32,538 nt of DNA, taken from contig JAKLLB010000050.1 in the NCBI GenBank assembly GCA_023150345.1, positions 1 through 32,538 of the forward strand, given 5' to 3'. A program made the translations under genes and the position numbers. How positions within the stretch are numbered: position 1 is the stretch's first letter; each line of letters opens with the position of its first letter. The stretch comes from Aquabacterium sp. (lineage in GTDB: Bacteria > Pseudomonadota > Gammaproteobacteria > Burkholderiales > Burkholderiaceae_C). Shown here one piece after another: positions 1-13,208 of this stretch. Below the pieces are notes generated by a model. It made no database searches. It was given only the letters and a program-made list of their open reading frames with translations, and was not told the origin of the DNA.

Positions 1-158
1 GGCCCATCGGCCAACCGTTGCGAGGCTCACCGGTTTTAAGCGGCGAGGGCGAAACGTTCGTCGTTCGCAGTTACTTGCTTCCAGTGGATTAACGAGCGAA
101 CTGGTGCTCGGCATGCCCTGATCCGACTCCGTACCCACGTCGAAGCCAGGTCGGCCCC
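1..158 (-). ncRNA. ssrA: tmRNA (SsrA), 5' part, cut by window edge
   Basis: The minus strand from 158 begins GGGGCCGACCTGGCTTCGAC, the typical 5' end of bacterial tmRNA, which forms the tRNA-like acceptor arm with the 3' end. The tag reading frame lies at 68-36 (minus): the codons read A-N-D-E-R-F-A-L-A-A followed by TAA. This is the usual betaproteobacterial degradation tag. tmRNA with SmpB rescues ribosomes stalled on broken mRNAs and adds this tag so the product is degraded. The segment after the tag stop starts a pseudoknot region and runs off the left end. The 3' tRNA-like half with CCA is therefore not in the window. Identity is secure from the 5' end plus the tag. Confidence 0.96.
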
Positions 159-168
159 ATGGAGCGGT

Positions 169-195
169 AGTTTAGGGCAGTCCGAGCCAGTTCAA
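169..195 (-). promoter_or_regulatory. Probable ssrA promoter inside the 3' end of gph
   Basis: On the minus strand a -35-like TTGAAC (195-190) and a -10-like TAAACT (174-169) are separated by 15 bases. They lie just upstream of the tmRNA 5' end at 158. The -10 box overlaps the TAA stop of gph. Both boxes match the sigma-70 consensus at four of six positions and the spacer is short, so this is a modest call supported mainly by position. Confidence 0.4.
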
Positions 196-846
196 GAGCT
201 CGTGAGGGCGAAGCAGCACATGGTCGGCGCCCCAATCGTCGATGCGGGCATCGATGCCGAGGTAGCCCCAGCCGGCAGCCAGGGTGGCCATGCCGGCACT
301 GCGGCCCGCCTGCATGTCGCGCAGGTCGTCGCCCACGTAGATGCATTCGTGCGCAGGCAGGCCCATGCGCCGCGCCGCCTCGACCAGAGGGGCCGGATGC
401 GGCTTGGCATGCGGTGTGGTGTCGCCCGCGATCACCACCGCGGCACGCGGCGCGAGCCCGAGGCCTTCGACCACCGGCTCTGTGTAGCGCATGGCCTTGT
501 TGGTCACGATACCCCAGGGCACGCGGGCCCGGTCGAGCGCGGCGAGCACCGGCTCCACCGCATCGAAAACCCGGGTGTGCTGCAGCAGGCGCTCGGCATA
601 TCGCGCCAGGAAGGCCTCGCGCAGCGACTCGTACCCTGCGTCGCCCGGGGCTTTGTCGAACGCCACGCCGATCATCCCTCGGGCCCCGGCACCCACCATC
701 GGTCGCAGCGCCTCGTAGGGCAACGCGGACAGGCCGTGCTGCGCCCGCAGGTCGTTGGCCGTACCCGCCAGGTCTGGTGCGCTGTCGATCAAGGTGCCGT
801 CGAGGTCGAACAGCACCGCTGCATGCGTGTCGCCGATGCGGGTCAC
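172..846 (-). CDS. gph: Phosphoglycolate phosphatase (HAD family)
   Basis: This 224-residue HAD-superfamily hydrolase dephosphorylates 2-phosphoglycolate, a by-product of oxidative DNA repair and oxygenase chemistry, in the cytoplasm. Motif I is FDLDGT (residues 13-18) with the nucleophile Asp14 and acid Asp16. Motif II is VTNK around Thr115. The motif III lysine is in HAKPHP (Lys148), and the Mg-binding acidic pair is in VGDDLRD (residues 171-177). Length fits the Gph family. The start is a GTG at 846 preceded by GGAGG with eight bases of spacing, so the GTG start is well supported. In Burkholderiales gph follows ubiG as it does here. The specific substrate is inferred from the family and the synteny, since HAD phosphatases can be promiscuous. 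Confidence 0.93.
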   Translation of the reverse strand: MTRIGDTHAAVLFDLDGTLIDSAPDLAGTANDLRAQHGLSALPYEALRPMVGAGARGMIGVAFDKAPGDAGYESLREAFLARYAERLLQHTRVFDAVEPVLAALDRARVPWGIVTNKAMRYTEPVVEGLGLAPRAAVVIAGDTTPHAKPHPAPLVEAARRMGLPAHECIYVGDDLRDMQAGRSAGMATLAAGWGYLGIDARIDDWGADHVLLRPHELLNWLGLP

Positions 847-853
847 GGTGCTG

Positions 854-970
854 CCCTCCGCCCTGCGGGCTGCGGGATTCGCGCTTGGGAGCGGCCCGGC
901 GCGCTCATCGGACTTCCCTCCGCCCTGCGGGCTGCGGGATTCGCGCTTGGGAGCGGCCCGGCGCGCTCAT
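854..970. repeat. Perfect 55-bp direct repeat, two copies, between ubiG and gph
   Basis: Bases 854-908 and 916-970 are identical over 55 positions and are separated by seven bases, giving a 62-base period. Each copy contains GC-rich inverted segments, for example GCCC-TGC-GGGC and GAGCG paired with CGCTC. The second copy ends directly at the ubiG stop and the first ends close to the gph ribosome-binding site. Together they make up nearly the whole 124-bp gap. The composition and location suggest an intergenic palindromic repeat family (REP-like), but membership of a genome-wide family cannot be seen from one window. Confidence 0.9.
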
Positions 971-1678
971 TCATGTTACCCGCCGACAGGCCACCAGGTA
1001 GTTCACGCCGGTGTCGCGGTTCAAGTGGTACGACTGCGTCAGCGGGTTGTAGCCCAGCCCGGCCATGGTCTCGACGTTCAGTCCGGCCGCGCGGGCCCAG
1101 GTGGCCAGTTCGCTGGGCCGGATGAAGCGGGCGTAGTCGTGGGTGCCGGCCGGCAGCAGCTTGAGCACCTGCTCGGCGCCGACGATGGCCATCAGATACG
1201 CGCGCAAGTTGCGGTTCAAGGTGGAGAAGAACACCCAGCCGCCCGGTCGCACCAGGGCGCCGCAGGCGGCGACGACCGACTCCGGCTTGGGTACATGCTC
1301 GAGCAGTTCCATGCAGGTCACGGTGTCGTACGCACCGGGCCGCTCGCTCGCCAGCGCTTCGACGGCGCACTCGCGGTAATCGAGGCCGTTCAGGCCGGAC
1401 TCGAGTGCATGGAGCTGGGCCACTTTCAAGGGCTTGGTGGACAGATCGATTCCGAGTACGCGCGCGCCGCGGCGTGCCATCGACTCGGCCAGTATGCCGC
1501 CGCCGCAGCCGACGTCGACAACCTCGCGGCCGGACAACGGGGACAGCGCGTCGATCCAATCCAGGCGCAACGGGTTGATCTGGTGCAGTGGCCGGAACTC
1601 ACCGTCCGGATCCCACCACCGATGGGCCAGTTCGCCGAACTTGGCCAGTTCCTGAGGGTCAGCGTTGATCATCGGCAT
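971..1678 (-). CDS. ubiG: Ubiquinone biosynthesis O-methyltransferase UbiG
   Basis: This 235-residue class I SAM-dependent methyltransferase carries out both O-methylation steps of ubiquinone synthesis (polyprenyl-catechol and demethylubiquinol). The N-terminal [19 protein letters not shown] segment is a family hallmark. SAM-binding motif I is VVDVGCGGG (residues 53-61), followed by GIDLS. The later ELLEHVP and [12 protein letters not shown] segments also match UbiG. The start is one of two near-adjacent ATGs (1678 or 1672) with no strong Shine-Dalgarno; 1678 is used. It is followed downstream on the same strand by gph, with the 55-bp repeat between. UbiG is loosely membrane-associated in the Ubi complex (family knowledge). 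Confidence 0.96.
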   Translation of the reverse strand: MPMINADPQELAKFGELAHRWWDPDGEFRPLHQINPLRLDWIDALSPLSGREVVDVGCGGGILAESMARRGARVLGIDLSTKPLKVAQLHALESGLNGLDYRECAVEALASERPGAYDTVTCMELLEHVPKPESVVAACGALVRPGGWVFFSTLNRNLRAYLMAIVGAEQVLKLLPAGTHDYARFIRPSELATWARAAGLNVETMAGLGYNPLTQSYHLNRDTGVNYLVACRRVT

Positions 1679-1705
1679 GCATCGTAGCGGAGTGCGGCCG
1701 CACGC

Positions 1706-1730
1706 AAAAAACCCCGCCGAAGCGGGGTTT
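1706..1730 (-). terminator. Rho-independent terminator after the OmpA-domain gene
   Basis: Read on the minus strand, AAACCCCGC, a TTCG tetraloop and GCGGGGTTT form a nine-bp stem that runs into TTTTTT. It lies 22 bases after the OmpA-domain stop codon and before ubiG. It therefore separates the abundant envelope-protein transcript from ubiG-gph. Confidence 0.88.
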
Positions 1731-1752
1731 CCTGGAAAGGCCGTATTCGGGC

Positions 1753-2427
1753 TTACTTGCGGGCGCGGGTACCCACAACCTCGATTTCGACTCGGCGGTT
1801 CTTGGCACGGCCTTCGTCGGTCTTGTTGTCGGCCACGGGCTGCTTCTCGCCCTTGCCTTCGGTGTAGACGCGGTTCTTCTCGACACCCTTGCTCACCAGG
1901 TAGGCCTTGACGGCTTCCGAGCGGGCCACCGAGAGCTTCTGGTTGTAGGCGTCGGTGCCCTTGGAGTCGGTGTGGCCGACGGCGATGATGACTTCGAGGT
2001 TGATGCCCGAGGTCTTGCTCACCAGGTCGTCAAGCTTGGCCTTGGCTTCAGGCTTGAGCACGGACTTGTTGAAGTCGAAGAAGGCATCAGCCGCGAAGGT
2101 GACCTTCTCGCTGACCGGTGCTGGTGGCGGCGGAGGCGCAGCAGGCTTGGGCGGCGCGGCCGGAGGAGCGGCGGGGGTCGGCTGTGTGGCCGGCGGTGGC
2201 GTCACCGGTGCTGGCGCGGCAGGCTTGATCGCGCCGTCGCAGTTCTCGGCAGCGGTGGCCGGCGTCCAGTTGGCGTCACGCCAGCACAGTTCGTTGCTGC
2301 CGTTTTTCCAGGTCAGCCCGAACGGGTTTTGCCAGTTGTCCACCGACTTACCCTGGGCAAACGCCATCATCGGCGCAAGGACAGCAGCCGATGCGAACAG
2401 CACCGCCACCTTGTTGAGTTTCTTCAT
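1753..2427 (-). CDS. OmpA-family peptidoglycan-associated outer-membrane protein
   Basis: The product is a 224-residue exported protein. A signal peptide covers about residues 1-24 (KK, hydrophobic core, cleavage after AFA). A ~45-residue N-terminal segment holds Cys48 and Cys63, which could form a disulfide. A proline/alanine-rich linker follows (about 68-104), then a C-terminal OmpA-like peptidoglycan-binding domain (about 109-217). The [19 protein letters not shown] and [12 protein letters not shown] segments are diagnostic, including the Asp and Arg that bind diaminopimelate. There is no eight-stranded beta-barrel domain, so it is not a full porin-type OmpA. The ATG at 2427 is preceded by GAGGAGAATC, a strong ribosome-binding site. 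Longer in-frame starts upstream have no such support. It is monocistronic, ending in the terminator at 1706-1730. Confidence 0.92.
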   Translation of the reverse strand: MKKLNKVAVLFASAAVLAPMMAFAQGKSVDNWQNPFGLTWKNGSNELCWRDANWTPATAAENCDGAIKPAAPAPVTPPPATQPTPAAPPAAPPKPAAPPPPPAPVSEKVTFAADAFFDFNKSVLKPEAKAKLDDLVSKTSGINLEVIIAVGHTDSKGTDAYNQKLSVARSEAVKAYLVSKGVEKNRVYTEGKGEKQPVADNKTDEGRAKNRRVEIEVVGTRARK

Positions 2428-2705
2428 GATTCTCCTCTCGAGGAAAGCCGCAGTAGCCTGCGAAACGTGCGATTCCGAAGCAAGAAAAGCCGGCAACGAC
2501 TCTGTAAGGCGAGCGATCACCATCGAGAAATCATTGTGCCAGATGATCCTCCGCCGGCTGCATTTTGGGCCGCAGCATCGGATCCCGGCATGACGCTGTT
2601 GCAAAGCCGCGACATGCAGGCGCCGCATAGAATGCCCGTTTACCGCGCGCTGCGGATCCCGCAGCTCGCGCGGTTCGACCCGACCCGGCCCCGCAGCCGC
2701 CTCGC
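2428..2705. promoter_or_regulatory. Divergent control region between ompA-like gene and gyrA
   Basis: This 278-bp gap separates two divergently read genes and must contain both promoters. On the plus strand TAGAAT at 2628-2633 is a good -10 box for gyrA, but I see no convincing -35 at the right spacing. On the minus strand a TGG-CACAAT element (CACAAT at about 2535-2530) could be an extended -10 for the envelope gene. I found no RNA gene or coding frame that I would support here. Confidence 0.4.
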
Positions 2706-5356
<2,651 letters not shown>

Positions 5357-5360
<4 letters not shown>

Positions 5361-5992
5361 TGTCGATTCGCATCACCTTCGTTGCCGCGCTCACTGCTGC
5401 CCTGGCGTTGCCGGGCATGCATGCCTGGGCACAGACAGCCGCCCCCACTGCCAATCAGGGCGCCGCATCCGCGGCGAAGAAGGAGTTGGTGAAGAAGGTC
5501 CTCGCGGCGCAGCAGTCGGGCATCGAGAGCATTGCCAACAATCTGGCCGGGCAGACCGCCACCCAGGTGATGCAGGGCACTGCGCCCGCGCTGTCGCGCC
5601 TGCCGGCCGACAAGCGCGAGGCTGCCGCCGGCGACATCCGCGCCGAGGTGCGCAAGTTCTACGAAGATGCCTCGACCATGCTGCGCAAGCGCGCAGTCGA
5701 GCTCGGCCCCTCGACGATCGGCACGCAACTCGAAGAGAAGTTCACCGAGGATGAACTCAAGACCCTGCTGACCTGGCTGGAGTCGCCGGTGAATCGCAAG
5801 TTCCAGCAGTTGGCCGTCGAGATGCAGCAAGGCCTGGGCCAGAAGCTCGTGGCAGAGACCCGCACGGCGATCGAGCCCAAGCTCAAGGCCCTCGAGCAGG
5901 CCATCGGCAAGCGGCTGAGCGCGGCGGCCGAGGCTGGCGCCTCAGCGCCGAAGTCGTCGGCGCCCAAGGCGTCCGCACCGGCCAAGAAGTGA
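5357..5992 (+). CDS. DUF2059 exported protein
   Basis: This 211-residue protein starts at an ATG that overlaps the gyrA stop by four bases (ATGA). A signal peptide is clear: MMSIRI, then an Ala/Leu-rich core ending at AWAQ (about residue 25), so the product is periplasmic. The body is helical. The segment with [19 protein letters not shown] and [10 protein letters not shown] fits the DUF2059 family. The C terminus is a low-complexity Ala/Ser/Pro/Lys tail. The family's role is not established to my knowledge. In Burkholderiales it commonly sits between gyrA and serC, as here, so the placement is conserved rather than a sign of transfer. Confidence 0.88.
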
Positions 5993-6011
5993 CCGCTTGA
6001 GCCACCCTTCC

Positions 6012-7115
6012 ATGCCCGAGGCTACCCGCCCCTACAACTTCTCCGCCGGCCCGGCGACGCTGCCCGAGCCGGTGCTGCGCCGCGCTGCCCAGGAGATGCT
6101 CGACTGGCATGGCAGCGGCATGGGCGTGATGGAGATGAGCCATCGGGGCCGCGAGTTCGTCTCGATCGCCGAAGCCGCCGAGTCCGACCTGCGCCAACTG
6201 CTGGGCGTGCCGGCGCGGTTTCGCATCTTGTTCATGCAAGGTGGGGGTCTCGCCGAGAACGCCATCGTGCCGATGAACCTCAGCCGCGGCGGCCAGGTCG
6301 ATGTGGTGGTCACCGGCGCGTGGTCGCAGAAGTCGGCACGCGAGGCGAGCCGCTATGCCGATGTGCAGGTAGCTGCGAGCAACGAAGCCGACGGCCACAC
6401 CACGCTGCCGACGCCGGCGGGCTGGCGGCTGCGCACGGGCGCTGCCTATGTGCACCTGTGCAGCAACGAGACCATCCACGGTGTCGAGTTCCACCAGTTG
6501 CCGGATCTGTCGGCGCTGGGCTGCGATGCGCCGCTGGTGGTCGATTGCTCGTCGCACGTGCTGTCACGCCCGATGGACTGGTCACGCGTGGGGCTCGCGT
6601 TCGCCGGAGCGCAGAAGAACATCGGTCCGGCCGGCCTGACACTCGTGTTCGTGCGCGAGGACCTGTTGGGCCATGCGCTTCCAATCTGCCCGTCTGCATT
6701 CGACTACCGCACCGTGGCCGACAACGGCTCGATGTTCAACACGCCGCCCACCTACGCCATCTACATCGCCGGCCTGGTGTTCCAATGGATCCGGGACGAA
6801 GGCGGCGTGGCCGCGCTCGAGGCGCGCAACATCGAGAAGGCGCGTCTGCTGTATGACGCGATCGACGGCTCCGGCGGCTTCTACGTCAATCGGGTGGCCG
6901 TCGATTGCCGCTCGCGCATGAACGTACCCTTCTTCCTGCACGACGATCGCCTGAACGATGCCTTCCTGGCACAGGCCCGCGAACGCGGGCTGCTGCAGCT
7001 CAAGGGCCACAAGAGCGTGGGCGGCATGCGTGCATCGATCTACAACGCCATGCCGCTGCGTGGTGTGCAGGCGCTGGTGGACCACCTGCGCGACTTCGCC
7101 CGCTGCCATGGCTGA
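6012..7115 (+). CDS. serC: Phosphoserine aminotransferase
   Basis: This class V PLP-dependent aminotransferase converts 3-phosphohydroxypyruvate plus glutamate to phosphoserine, and can also act in pyridoxal phosphate synthesis. The N-terminal [13 protein letters not shown], the MEMSHRG segment, and the PLP lysine in [10 protein letters not shown] (Lys202) identify it. NETIHGVEF and the C-terminal [14 protein letters not shown] are also typical. The ATG at 6012 gives 367 residues and puts the conserved motif near the N terminus. An in-frame TTG at 5997 would add five residues and has a weak AAGAAG ahead of it, so either is possible. It overlaps pheA by eight bases. Confidence 0.97.
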   Translation: MPEATRPYNFSAGPATLPEPVLRRAAQEMLDWHGSGMGVMEMSHRGREFVSIAEAAESDLRQLLGVPARFRILFMQGGGLAENAIVPMNLSRGGQVDVVVTGAWSQKSAREASRYADVQVAASNEADGHTTLPTPAGWRLRTGAAYVHLCSNETIHGVEFHQLPDLSALGCDAPLVVDCSSHVLSRPMDWSRVGLAFAGAQKNIGPAGLTLVFVREDLLGHALPICPSAFDYRTVADNGSMFNTPPTYAIYIAGLVFQWIRDEGGVAALEARNIEKARLLYDAIDGSGGFYVNRVAVDCRSRMNVPFFLHDDRLNDAFLAQARERGLLQLKGHKSVGGMRASIYNAMPLRGVQALVDHLRDFARCHG

Positions 7116-8220
7116 CACTTCCACCTCGCCGCCCGTACAACCGGAACTGCTGGTGCTGCGCGAGCAGATCGACGCGCTGGACGGGCAGATGCTGGATTTG
7201 CTCAACCGCCGCGCGCAACTGGCGCAGCAGGTCGGTGAGATCAAGCGCCGCGAAGGCTCGGTGGTGTTCCGCCCCGAGCGCGAGGCCCAGGTGATCGATG
7301 GCCTGAAAGCGCGCAACGGCGGCCCATTGCAGCCCGACAGCGTGGCACCGATCTGGCGCGAGATCATGTCGGCCTGCCGAGCCCTGGAAACACCGACACG
7401 GGTGGCCTACCTCGGCCCCGCGGGCACCTTCAGCGAGGAAGCCGCCCTGGGCTACTTTGGCAGCTCGATCGTGCGCGTGCCCTGCGCCAGTGCCGATGAA
7501 GTGATGCGGGTGACCACCGCCGGCGCGGCCGACTTCGGCGTGCTGCCGGTCGAGAACTCCACCGAGGGCGTGGTCACGCGCTCGCTCGACCTGTTCCTGG
7601 CCACGCCGCTGTTCATCATCGGCGAAACCAGCCTGATCGTGCGCCACAACCTGCTGCGCAAGGAAAACTCGCTGGCGGGCGTGCGCAGCGTGTGCGCACA
7701 CCCGCAGGCACTTGCGCAGTGCCACGACTGGCTCAGCCACCACCTGCCCGACGTGGAGCGCAGGCCGGTATCCAGCAACGCCGAGGGTGCTCGCCTGGCC
7801 AGCCAGGACAGTGCCGTCGCGGCGGTGGCCGGGGCCCGCGCGGCCACCGAGTTCGGGCTGCACATCGTGGCGCCGGCGATCCAGGACGACCCGCACAACC
7901 GCACGCGCTTCGCCATCCTCACGCACCCCGACCGCCACCCGGCCCCACGGCCCTCTGGGCACGACTGCACCAGCCTGATCGTCTCGGTCGACAACAAGCC
8001 CGGCGCGGTGCACGACATGCTCGTGCCGCTCAAGCGCCATGGGGTGTCGATGTCACGGTTCGAGTCGCGGCCGGCGCGTTCGGGCCAATGGGAATACTAT
8101 TTCTACATCGACGTCGAGGGTCACCCCGACGACCCCCGGGTGGGCACCGCGTTGCGTGAACTGCGCGAGGCCTGCGCTTTCTTCAAGGTGCTGGGCACCT
8201 ATCCGATCGACGTGCACTGA
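7108..8220 (+). CDS. pheA: Bifunctional chorismate mutase / prephenate dehydratase (P-protein)
   Basis: The 370-residue enzyme makes phenylpyruvate from chorismate via prephenate. Domains in order are: AroQ-type chorismate mutase (about 12-92, [22 protein letters not shown]), prephenate dehydratase (about 98-273, [10 protein letters not shown], catalytic TRF at 266-268) and an ACT domain (about 288-363). The ACT domain contains GAVHDML and ESRP (319-322), the phenylalanine-binding signatures, so feedback inhibition by Phe is expected. The ATG at 7108 overlaps serC by eight bases and gives the normal N terminus. The order serC-pheA-tyrA-aroA places it in an aromatic/serine operon. Confidence 0.97.
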   Translation: MADTSTSPPVQPELLVLREQIDALDGQMLDLLNRRAQLAQQVGEIKRREGSVVFRPEREAQVIDGLKARNGGPLQPDSVAPIWREIMSACRALETPTRVAYLGPAGTFSEEAALGYFGSSIVRVPCASADEVMRVTTAGAADFGVLPVENSTEGVVTRSLDLFLATPLFIIGETSLIVRHNLLRKENSLAGVRSVCAHPQALAQCHDWLSHHLPDVERRPVSSNAEGARLASQDSAVAAVAGARAATEFGLHIVAPAIQDDPHNRTRFAILTHPDRHPAPRPSGHDCTSLIVSVDNKPGAVHDMLVPLKRHGVSMSRFESRPARSGQWEYYFYIDVEGHPDDPRVGTALRELREACAFFKVLGTYPIDVH

Positions 8221-8232
8221 CGGACAGCGACG

Positions 8233-9117
8233 ATGTTCAACCAGCTCGGTGTCATCGGATGCGGCCTGATGGGCGGCTCCTTCGCGCTCGCTGCCAAGCG
8301 CGCAGGGCTGGTCAAGCGCGTCATCGGCTACAGCAAGTCGCCTTCGACGACCGAACTCGCCAAGCGCCTGGGCGTGATCGACGTGGCCGCCGAATCCGCC
8401 CTGCTGGCCGTGGCCGGCTCCGACGTGGTGATCATCGCCGTGCCGGTGGCCGCCACCGAAGCCACCTTCAAGGCCATCCGCCACCTGGTGGAGCCGCATG
8501 TGCTGTTCATGGATGTGGGATCGACCAAGCGCGATGTGGTCGACACCGCCCGGCGCGTGCTCAAGGAGCGTGTGGGCGCGTTCGTGCCGGCCCACCCGAT
8601 CGCCGGCAAGGAAAGCGCCGGCGTGCAGCATGCCGACGCCACCTTGTACGCCGGCCGGCAAGTCATCCTCACGCCGCTGCCGCAGACGGTGCCTGAGCTG
8701 GTTCAGCGCGCCACCGACGTCTGGTCGGCCGTGGGCGCGCAGGTGCTCAAGATGACACCCGAGAACCACGACGCTGCATTCGCAGCCGTGAGCCACCTGC
8801 CGCATCTGCTGGCGTTCGCGTACTTCGGCGCGATCATCAACCAGCCCAGCGGCCGCGACTTCCTGTCGCTGGCCGGGCCGGGGTTTCGCGACTTCACGCG
8901 CATTGCCGCCAGCGACCCCGCGGTGTGGCGCGACATCCTGCTGGCCAATCGCGAGGAAGTGCTCAAGCAGACGCAGCGCTTCCGCCACTCGCTCGACGCG
9001 CTCGAGCACGTGGTTCGTGCCGGGAACGCGCAGGCGCTCGAGGACCTGATCCGCACGGCGGCCGAGGGCCGCGGCGGCTGGCAGATCGGCACCCCGCGCG
9101 GCAGCAGCGGCAAGTAG
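8233..9117 (+). CDS. tyrA: Prephenate dehydrogenase
   Basis: This 294-residue enzyme oxidatively decarboxylates prephenate (or arogenate) towards tyrosine. The N-terminal Rossmann fold has GCGLMGGS at residues 9-16. The [10 protein letters not shown] segment (His121) and [10 protein letters not shown] carry the conserved histidines of the active site. The C-terminal helical dimerisation domain ([19 protein letters not shown]) is typical. There is no ACT domain. It starts 12 bases after pheA with GGACAG upstream of the ATG. Specificity for prephenate versus arogenate and NAD versus NADP cannot be read with confidence. Confidence 0.95.
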   Translation: MFNQLGVIGCGLMGGSFALAAKRAGLVKRVIGYSKSPSTTELAKRLGVIDVAAESALLAVAGSDVVIIAVPVAATEATFKAIRHLVEPHVLFMDVGSTKRDVVDTARRVLKERVGAFVPAHPIAGKESAGVQHADATLYAGRQVILTPLPQTVPELVQRATDVWSAVGAQVLKMTPENHDAAFAAVSHLPHLLAFAYFGAIINQPSGRDFLSLAGPGFRDFTRIAASDPAVWRDILLANREEVLKQTQRFRHSLDALEHVVRAGNAQALEDLIRTAAEGRGGWQIGTPRGSSGK

Positions 9118-9141
9118 CGCGCGGCGCTGTCCGCCGCGCGC
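9117..9141 (+). other. GC stem-loop between tyrA and aroA-cmk
   Basis: GCGCGCGGCG (9117-9126) pairs perfectly with CGCCGCGCGC's partner segment at 9132-9141, giving a ten-bp stem with a five-base loop (CTGTC). The first base is the last base of the tyrA stop codon. There is no T-run, so it is not an ordinary intrinsic terminator. It could protect an mRNA end or modulate expression of the downstream fusion gene. Confidence 0.6.
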
Positions 9142-9163
9142 CGTCTCACGGGCTTCCTCATCC

Positions 9164-11182
9164 ATGTACGACATCGCGTTCCTCGACTTGCCCCCGTTGC
9201 GTGCAGCCGGCGGCTGCATTCGGCTGCCCGGCTCCAAGAGCATTTCCAATCGCGTCCTGCTGCTGGCCGGGCTCAGCGAGGGCTGCACCGAGGTGCACGA
9301 CCTGCTCGACTCGGACGACACCCGCGTCATGCTGGACGCGCTGCGAACACTGGGCTGCACGCTCGAGCACCGCGAACACGGGGTGTGGGCGGTCACCGGC
9401 ATCGGCGGCATGCCTGCCGTGCGCGAGGCCTCGTTGTTTCTCGGCAATGCCGGCACCGCGATGCGTCCGTTGGCTGCGGCACTGGCTGTGCTGGCCGCGT
9501 TGCATGGCGGGCGCTATGCCGTCTCGGGCGTGCCGCGCATGCACGAGCGCCCGATCGGCGACCTCGTCGATGCCCTGCGGCAACTGGGCTGTCGCATCGA
9601 CGAGCTCGGCGTGCCCGGCTATCCGCCGTTGCGTTTGTGTGGCAGCGGCATCGACGGCCTGGCCCCCGGACGACTGGACACGGAGCGTGAGATCCGCGTG
9701 CGCGGCGACGTGTCCAGCCAGTTTCTCACCGCGCTGTTGCTCGCTTTGCCGCTGGCCAGCGCCGAGCGGGCGATCCACATCGCGGTGGACGGTGAACTGA
9801 TCTCCAAGCCCTACGTCGAGATCACGCTCAACCTGCTGGCGCGCTTTGGCATCGCGGTGCAGCGCCAGGGTTTTGCGCGCTTCACCGTCCCCCAGGGCAG
9901 TCGCTATCGCTCACCGGGGCGGATCCACGTCGAGGCCGACGCGTCCTCGGCGTCGTATTTCATCGCACTGGGCGCGCTGGCCGGCATCGACGCGCCGGTG
10001 CGCATCGAGGGCGTGGGCCTGGACTCCATCCAAGGCGACATCCGCTTCATCGAAGCCGCACGCGCAATGGGCGCCACGATCGACGGAGGCCCGGCGCATC
10101 TGGACGTGCGGCGCGGCGCTTGGCCACTGCGCGCCCTGACGATGGACTGCAACCACATACCGGATGCGGCGATGACGCTGGCCGTGATGGCCCTGTACGC
10201 CGACGGCACGACGAGGTTGACGAACATCGGCAGCTGGCGCGTGAAGGAGACCGATCGCATCGCCGCGATGGCGTCCGAGTTGCGCAAGCTCGGTGCCGGG
10301 GTCGACGAGGGACCGGACTGGATCACCGTGACACCGCCCTCGCGCTGGACCACCGGCTCCATCCGCACTTACGACGACCACCGCATCGCGATGTGCCTGT
10401 CGCTGGCCGCGTTCAACCCGGCCCGGCTGCCGGTGCGCATCCTCGACCCGCGGTGCGTGGCCAAGACTTTCCCCGACTACTTCGAGGCACTGTTCGCAGT
10501 GGCTCGCGCCGATGCCGCCGAAATCCCCGTCATCACGATCGACGGTCCCACGGCCTCGGGCAAGGGCACGCTGGCGGCGCATGTGGCAGCGCGCCTGGGC
10601 TGGCACCAGCTCGATTCGGGGCTGCTGTACCGAGCCACGGCGCTGGCCGCCCTGCGCCGCGGCATACCGGGAGACGCGGAGCCGCTGCTGGCGGGCGTGG
10701 CGTCCCAGTTGCAGCTTCGATTCGACGGCGAGCGCGTGGTGCTCGACAGTGCCGACGTCTCCACCGATCTGCGCATGGAAGCCGTGGGCGCCATGGCCTC
10801 GCGCATCGCAGCATTGCCCTTGGTGCGCAGCGCACTCAACGCGCTGCAGTTGTCGTTCCGGCAACTGCCGGGCCTGGTGGCCGACGGGCGCGACATGGGC
10901 ACGGTGATCTTCCCCGGCGCAGCGCTGAAGGTGTTTCTCACCGCCAGCGCCGCCACCCGTGCCGAGCGCCGATATAAGCAATTGATTTCAAAGGGAATTT
11001 CGGCTAACATCGGCGCCCTTCGGGCCGACCTTGAGGCACGTGACGAGCGTGACCGCAACCGCCAGGTGGCACCCTTGAAGCCGGCCGAAGATGCACTGCA
11101 GCTCGACAACTCGGGGCTGTCGGTCGAGCAATCGGTCGATCAGGTCCTGGCTTGGTGGGCTGCGCGCAACCCGTTGGGCTGA
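9164..11182 (+). CDS. aroA: Fused EPSP synthase (AroA) and cytidylate kinase (Cmk)
   Basis: One uninterrupted 672-residue frame carries two enzymes. Residues 1 to about 448 are 3-phosphoshikimate 1-carboxyvinyltransferase: [10 protein letters not shown] (21-30), [11 protein letters not shown] (93-103, the class I, glyphosate-sensitive type), [15 protein letters not shown] (361-365) and DHRIAM. Residues from about 453 are cytidylate kinase: P-loop GPTASGKGT (461-469), [19 protein letters not shown] and [10 protein letters not shown]. Both halves keep their catalytic motifs and near-full length (separate E. coli enzymes are about 427 and 227 residues). The fusion replaces the adjacent aroA and cmk genes found in many relatives. 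Bifunctional AroA/Cmk proteins are known in some Burkholderiales, so this is lineage-typical rather than an assembly error. Confidence 0.96.
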   Translation: MYDIAFLDLPPLRAAGGCIRLPGSKSISNRVLLLAGLSEGCTEVHDLLDSDDTRVMLDALRTLGCTLEHREHGVWAVTGIGGMPAVREASLFLGNAGTAMRPLAAALAVLAALHGGRYAVSGVPRMHERPIGDLVDALRQLGCRIDELGVPGYPPLRLCGSGIDGLAPGRLDTEREIRVRGDVSSQFLTALLLALPLASAERAIHIAVDGELISKPYVEITLNLLARFGIAVQRQGFARFTVPQGSRYRSPGRIHVEADASSASYFIALGALAGIDAPVRIEGVGLDSIQGDIRFIEAARAMGATIDGGPAHLDVRRGAWPLRALTMDCNHIPDAAMTLAVMALYADGTTRLTNIGSWRVKETDRIAAMASELRKLGAGVDEGPDWITVTPPSRWTTGSIRTYDDHRIAMCLSLAAFNPARLPVRILDPRCVAKTFPDYFEALFAVARADAAEIPVITIDGPTASGKGTLAAHVAARLGWHQLDSGLLYRATALAALRRGIPGDAEPLLAGVASQLQLRFDGERVVLDSADVSTDLRMEAVGAMASRIAALPLVRSALNALQLSFRQLPGLVADGRDMGTVIFPGAALKVFLTASAATRAERRYKQLISKGISANIGALRADLEARDERDRNRQVAPLKPAEDALQLDNSGLSVEQSVDQVLAWWAARNPLG

Positions 11183-11205
11183 CACGGGGCGATCGGATCG
11201 CGGCG

Positions 11206-11233
11206 GCAATAGGCAATTGGCAATACGCAATAG
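11206..11233 (+). repeat. Four 7-bp tandem repeats in the rpsA leader
   Basis: GCAATAG, GCAATTG, GCAATAC and GCAATAG follow each other with an exact seven-base period. They lie in the 219-bp gap between aroA-cmk and rpsA and are AT-rich against a GC-rich background. The rest of the gap (11183-11401) must hold the rpsA leader and probably a promoter. A TTGCAT at 11345-11350 is a candidate -35, but the matching -10 is poor. The ribosome-binding site AAGGA lies at 11391-11395. Confidence 0.85.
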
Positions 11234-11401
11234 GCCACCGGATCTGCAGCGAATCGGCCTATCGGTCCCGCCCACCTGACGGCAACCGCGTCGCCTGACG
11301 CAGCTGCCGGGTGGCGGGTTCATTCACTGACCCGCAACGACTCGTTGCATCCACCCGCCGGCTTTCAATCTCTTGGTTTTCGCCGGCACCAAGGAACCCA
11401 C

Positions 11402-13111
<1,710 letters not shown>

Positions 13112-13122
13112 TGTGTGGGCCC

Positions 13123-13139
13123 CCGGCGCCTGGCGCCGG
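13123..13139 (+). other. GC hairpin just after rpsA
   Basis: CCGGCGCC and GGCGCCGG flank a single T, giving about seven stable base pairs closed by a three-base loop. It starts 11 bases after the rpsA stop. No T-run follows, so it may be a weak terminator or 3'-end stabiliser rather than a classical terminator. Confidence 0.5.
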
Positions 13140-13153
13140 CCCCCGAGGGGCTA

Positions 13154-13187
13154 CCAAACCGGCCCGGCGAAGCCGGATCCGGTTTGG
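13154..13187. repeat. Compound palindrome downstream of rpsA
   Basis: CCAAACCGG (13154-13162) is the exact inverse complement of CCGGTTTGG (13179-13187). Nested between them is CCGGC-GAA-GCCGG (13164-13176). The result is a long two-stage stem-loop, REP-like in form, lying ahead of the tandem array. There is no T-run. Confidence 0.8.
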
Positions 13188-13208
13188 CCCTTCGAACACC
13201 ACCGCGTT

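Noticed and set aside
202-1125. Plus-strand open frame over gph and the 55-bp repeats
   Set aside because: It is antisense to gph, which has full HAD motifs and a good ribosome-binding site, and the frame has no recognisable domain.
9440-9475. EPSP synthase as a glyphosate-tolerant variant
   Set aside because: The [11 protein letters not shown] motif keeps the Gly and Pro of sensitive class I enzymes.
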